From the NCBI GenBank assembly GCA_031256035.1, contig JAIRRJ010000053.1, positions 1 through 39,792 of the forward strand: DNA of 39,792 bases. The letters are read 5' to 3'. The first letter of the stretch is position 1, and every line of letters starts with the position of its first letter. The notes beneath the pieces are model-generated. The model was not told the origin of the DNA, did no database searches, and saw nothing but the letters and a program-made list of their open reading frames with translations. Of the stretch, positions 38,289 to 39,792 are shown one piece after another. Made by a program: the position numbers and the translations under genes. Source of the stretch: Treponema sp. (lineage in GTDB: Bacteria; Spirochaetota; Spirochaetia; Treponematales; Breznakiellaceae).

Positions 38289-39263
38289 TTAATTACCTAA
38301 ACCGACTAACGCCATGAGCGCATACCGGCTTGGAGAACCTGTTTTACGGTAAATATTCTGTAAATGTACCTGGACTGTATTAACTTCAATATCGAATAAA
38401 CAGGCTATCTCCTTATTTGATTTGCCTTTCAGCAAAGCTTCAGTAATTTCAACCTGACGGTTCGAGAGTCCGTATTTTTCGATAAATTGAGGAGAAAGGC
38501 CGTTTTCCCGCGTATACAGCGGCGGGGTTTTGTTGAGTTCCCCGGCAAGCAGCGATGCGCTGCTGCTCAAAACGAATTTGATGTACAAATAGAAAACAGA
38601 AAGGGTGATTATGAGCAAGGCGATACTAAAAAAACCAAGTATGAGAAAATTGTTTACGCCTGATTCCAACTGCTTTAAAAAAGGTACAGTGGCAGCGTGC
38701 GAGCAGATAATACCTATAAACGGGATAAGGAGAACAATCAACCAAACGCGCAACGGGATGCGGCTCATTGCTTCCTCGGATACTTTCCTCATTATCAAAT
38801 AATAGAATACTGACCATAGGAAAGAAGCAAAAAATACGGTAATGCCCATTATAAAAATTACATCGTTAGTAAAAAATAAAAAATTAGCGGCTATGCTTAA
38901 ATAATTACCGGTTATGCCTAAATAAAAAAAGGCTGCAATATATTCAATAAAGATACTGACGCCTAAATGATAAACCGTCATTACCACGACGTTTCTTTTT
39001 TTGCCTCCTGCCAACAGGACAAGAATGACATATCCTGCTTCCGGAAAAAAAATTCTTATTACTAAGGGGATTGAAAAGTAGGGGCCAAAAAGGGTAACAA
39101 ATAAAGGATGGAACAATGCCATGGACACAATAAGCAATATGCGTTTTACTTTGGATTCCTGATAATACAGTTTATAAAAGAGCGGCCAAAGAATGATGAA
39201 ATGCATTCCCGTAAACAATAATTCATGGAGTATATTCAAGTGCTTAATTGTTTCGTCGAGCAT
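38289..39263 (-). CDS. Membrane-embedded LuxR-type regulator
   Basis: The 324-residue protein has about seven hydrophobic helices (about 12–245, including FIILWPLFYKLYY, ILLIVSMALFHPLFVTLFG, WLIVLLIPFIGIICSHAA, FLILGFFSIALLIITLSVFYL) followed by a C-terminal LuxR-type helix-turn-helix (about 258–320: LSNRQVEITEALLKGKSNKEI, CLFDIEVNTVQVHLQNIY, RKTGSPSRYAL; the first two are quoted in pieces). Membrane-bound LuxR proteins of this shape are known in several anaerobes and probably sense a membrane or external signal. The upstream TTGCCC-17-TAGTAT promoter lies 6 nt from the ATG, with no ribosome site. It precedes the cyclase operon in the same direction and may control it. Confidence 0.82.
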   Translation of the reverse strand: MLDETIKHLNILHELLFTGMHFIILWPLFYKLYYQESKVKRILLIVSMALFHPLFVTLFGPYFSIPLVIRIFFPEAGYVILVLLAGGKKRNVVVMTVYHLGVSIFIEYIAAFFYLGITGNYLSIAANFLFFTNDVIFIMGITVFFASFLWSVFYYLIMRKVSEEAMSRIPLRVWLIVLLIPFIGIICSHAATVPFLKQLESGVNNFLILGFFSIALLIITLSVFYLYIKFVLSSSASLLAGELNKTPPLYTRENGLSPQFIEKYGLSNRQVEITEALLKGKSNKEIACLFDIEVNTVQVHLQNIYRKTGSPSRYALMALVGLGN

Positions 39264-39269
39264 ATATGC

Positions 39270-39298
39270 ATACTAACTAAAACAGAAAAAGTGGGCAA
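39270..39298 (-). promoter_or_regulatory. Leaderless promoter of the membrane LuxR gene
   Basis: On the − strand TTGCCC (39298–39293), 17 nt, TAGTAT (39275–39270), then 6 nt to the ATG at 39263. The −35 and spacing are identical to those before the membrane cyclase. Confidence 0.5.
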
Positions 39299-39321
39299 GC
39301 GCACAAGAAAGTCCTCCCTGT

Positions 39322-39759
39322 TCACTCTTCACTGGTCATTGAGCCTGTTTCCCTAACTGCCGCTTTGCTTCTGCGGGTGTCGTCAACAACTTTGCGCACC
39401 CCTGCGGTGGTTTTTGGGCTGATGTTTTCGACAACGATTTTTCCGTCCTTCTTACCATGGATTAAAGCGTTGTAATAAATTAACGCCATGCTGAAAGCGT
39501 CATCGCTGTAAACTATCATTGTGTTGCTGACCATCCGCATAAACGCCTGCAGCAGGATTATGATTTCACGGCAGTCTTCGATGTTGCGTATGCAGTTTTT
39601 AAGATCGGTGATTTTGAAAAATTGCGCGTAGTTCGGGTTCGCCGCCGCCAGATCAGAAACTTTGTCGATAAAACCGTAATTCCTGATGCCCGCTCCGATT
39701 TTGCGTTTGCGCTGCAATGGAGTCAGGGTGTTATTCGAAATGTCTTTGAAATCCTCCAT
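39322..39759 (-). CDS. Conserved hypothetical cytoplasmic protein, start may lie outside the window
   Basis: I do not recognise the family of this 145-residue protein. It is mostly α-helical with no membrane segment: LTPLQRKRKIGAGIRNYGFI, FFKITDLKNCIRNIEDCREI, LLQAFMRMVSNTMIVYSDDAFS and IYYNALIHGKKDGKI. The C-terminal tail (KAAVRETGSMTSEE) is encoded by the degenerate TTCACT-type repeats seen near 39318. ATG 39759 lacks a ribosome site, and the frame stays open upstream to the window edge, so the true start may be further on. It could share a transcript with the LuxR gene, although the LuxR gene has its own promoter. Confidence 0.6.
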   Translation of the reverse strand: MEDFKDISNNTLTPLQRKRKIGAGIRNYGFIDKVSDLAAANPNYAQFFKITDLKNCIRNIEDCREIIILLQAFMRMVSNTMIVYSDDAFSMALIYYNALIHGKKDGKIVVENISPKTTAGVRKVVDDTRRSKAAVRETGSMTSEE

Positions 39760-39792
39760 GTTCGATCTGATTGAAGTTATTATGTCTTCTAT

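Overview
The window looks like chromosomal DNA of a spirochaete, most likely a Treponema of the termite-gut or environmental type. The main reasons are a chemotaxis operon in treponemal order (cheA, a CheW–CheR-like fusion, cheX), a CheA with an enlarged dimerisation region, many lipoproteins, class III nucleotide cyclases, BspA-type leucine-rich repeats, and moderate base composition. No rRNA, phage, CRISPR array or intact transposase was seen. The species call is inference.

Layout. 1–6600: a BIG2 lipoprotein, an N-acyl-D-amino-acid deacylase-like amidohydrolase, a DUF4160/DUF2442 pair, then rubrerythrin, an HD hydrolase and mnmA as an overlapping run, a convergent flavodoxin, and a small exported protein whose only sensible start is ATC. 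6600–10000: a structured intergenic region, tRNA-Leu(TAA), ilvE, a family 2 glycosyltransferase and a BrnT/BrnA-like toxin–antitoxin pair. 10100–13200: a membrane protein and two lipoproteins that share a leader but not a mature body. 13263–20545: a galactoside/glucoside utilisation group (GH1 β-glycosidase, GH36 α-galactosidase, GPH sugar symporter). It is split by a small accessory islet holding a decayed VapC-type toxin, its antitoxin, an XRE repressor with a visible operator and a CsgG-like lipoprotein. 21735–26100: the chemotaxis operon followed by tRNA-Val(GAC) and a strong terminator. 26242–31405: a LuxR-type regulator with a probable sugar-binding domain, a GAF–PAS adenylate cyclase and a HEAT-repeat membrane protein. 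31487–39759: a BspA-like surface protein, an orphan PotD-like binding lipoprotein, a three-gene cyclase/FecR-like/outer-membrane unit, a membrane-bound LuxR regulator and a conserved hypothetical.

Four window-wide patterns stand out. (1) A 26-bp repeat sits inside three unrelated coding sequences (mnmA, GH1, GH36). Indel-free copies are read in two different frames, and a reversed 17-bp copy lies at the start of the BspA-like gene. This resembles the intragenic palindromic elements known from Rickettsia, although this one is not clearly palindromic. (2) A roughly 115-bp imperfect palindrome with ends reading AAATGTATGCC…GGCATACATTT occurs twice in full and twice as fragments, and one copy supplies the last codons of the α-galactosidase. 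(3) Several single genes have a −10-like box 5–7 nt before the ATG and no Shine–Dalgarno sequence, suggesting leaderless mRNAs; two share a TTGCCC −35 with exactly 17-nt spacing. (4) Genes inside operons instead carry ordinary AAGGAG-type sites.
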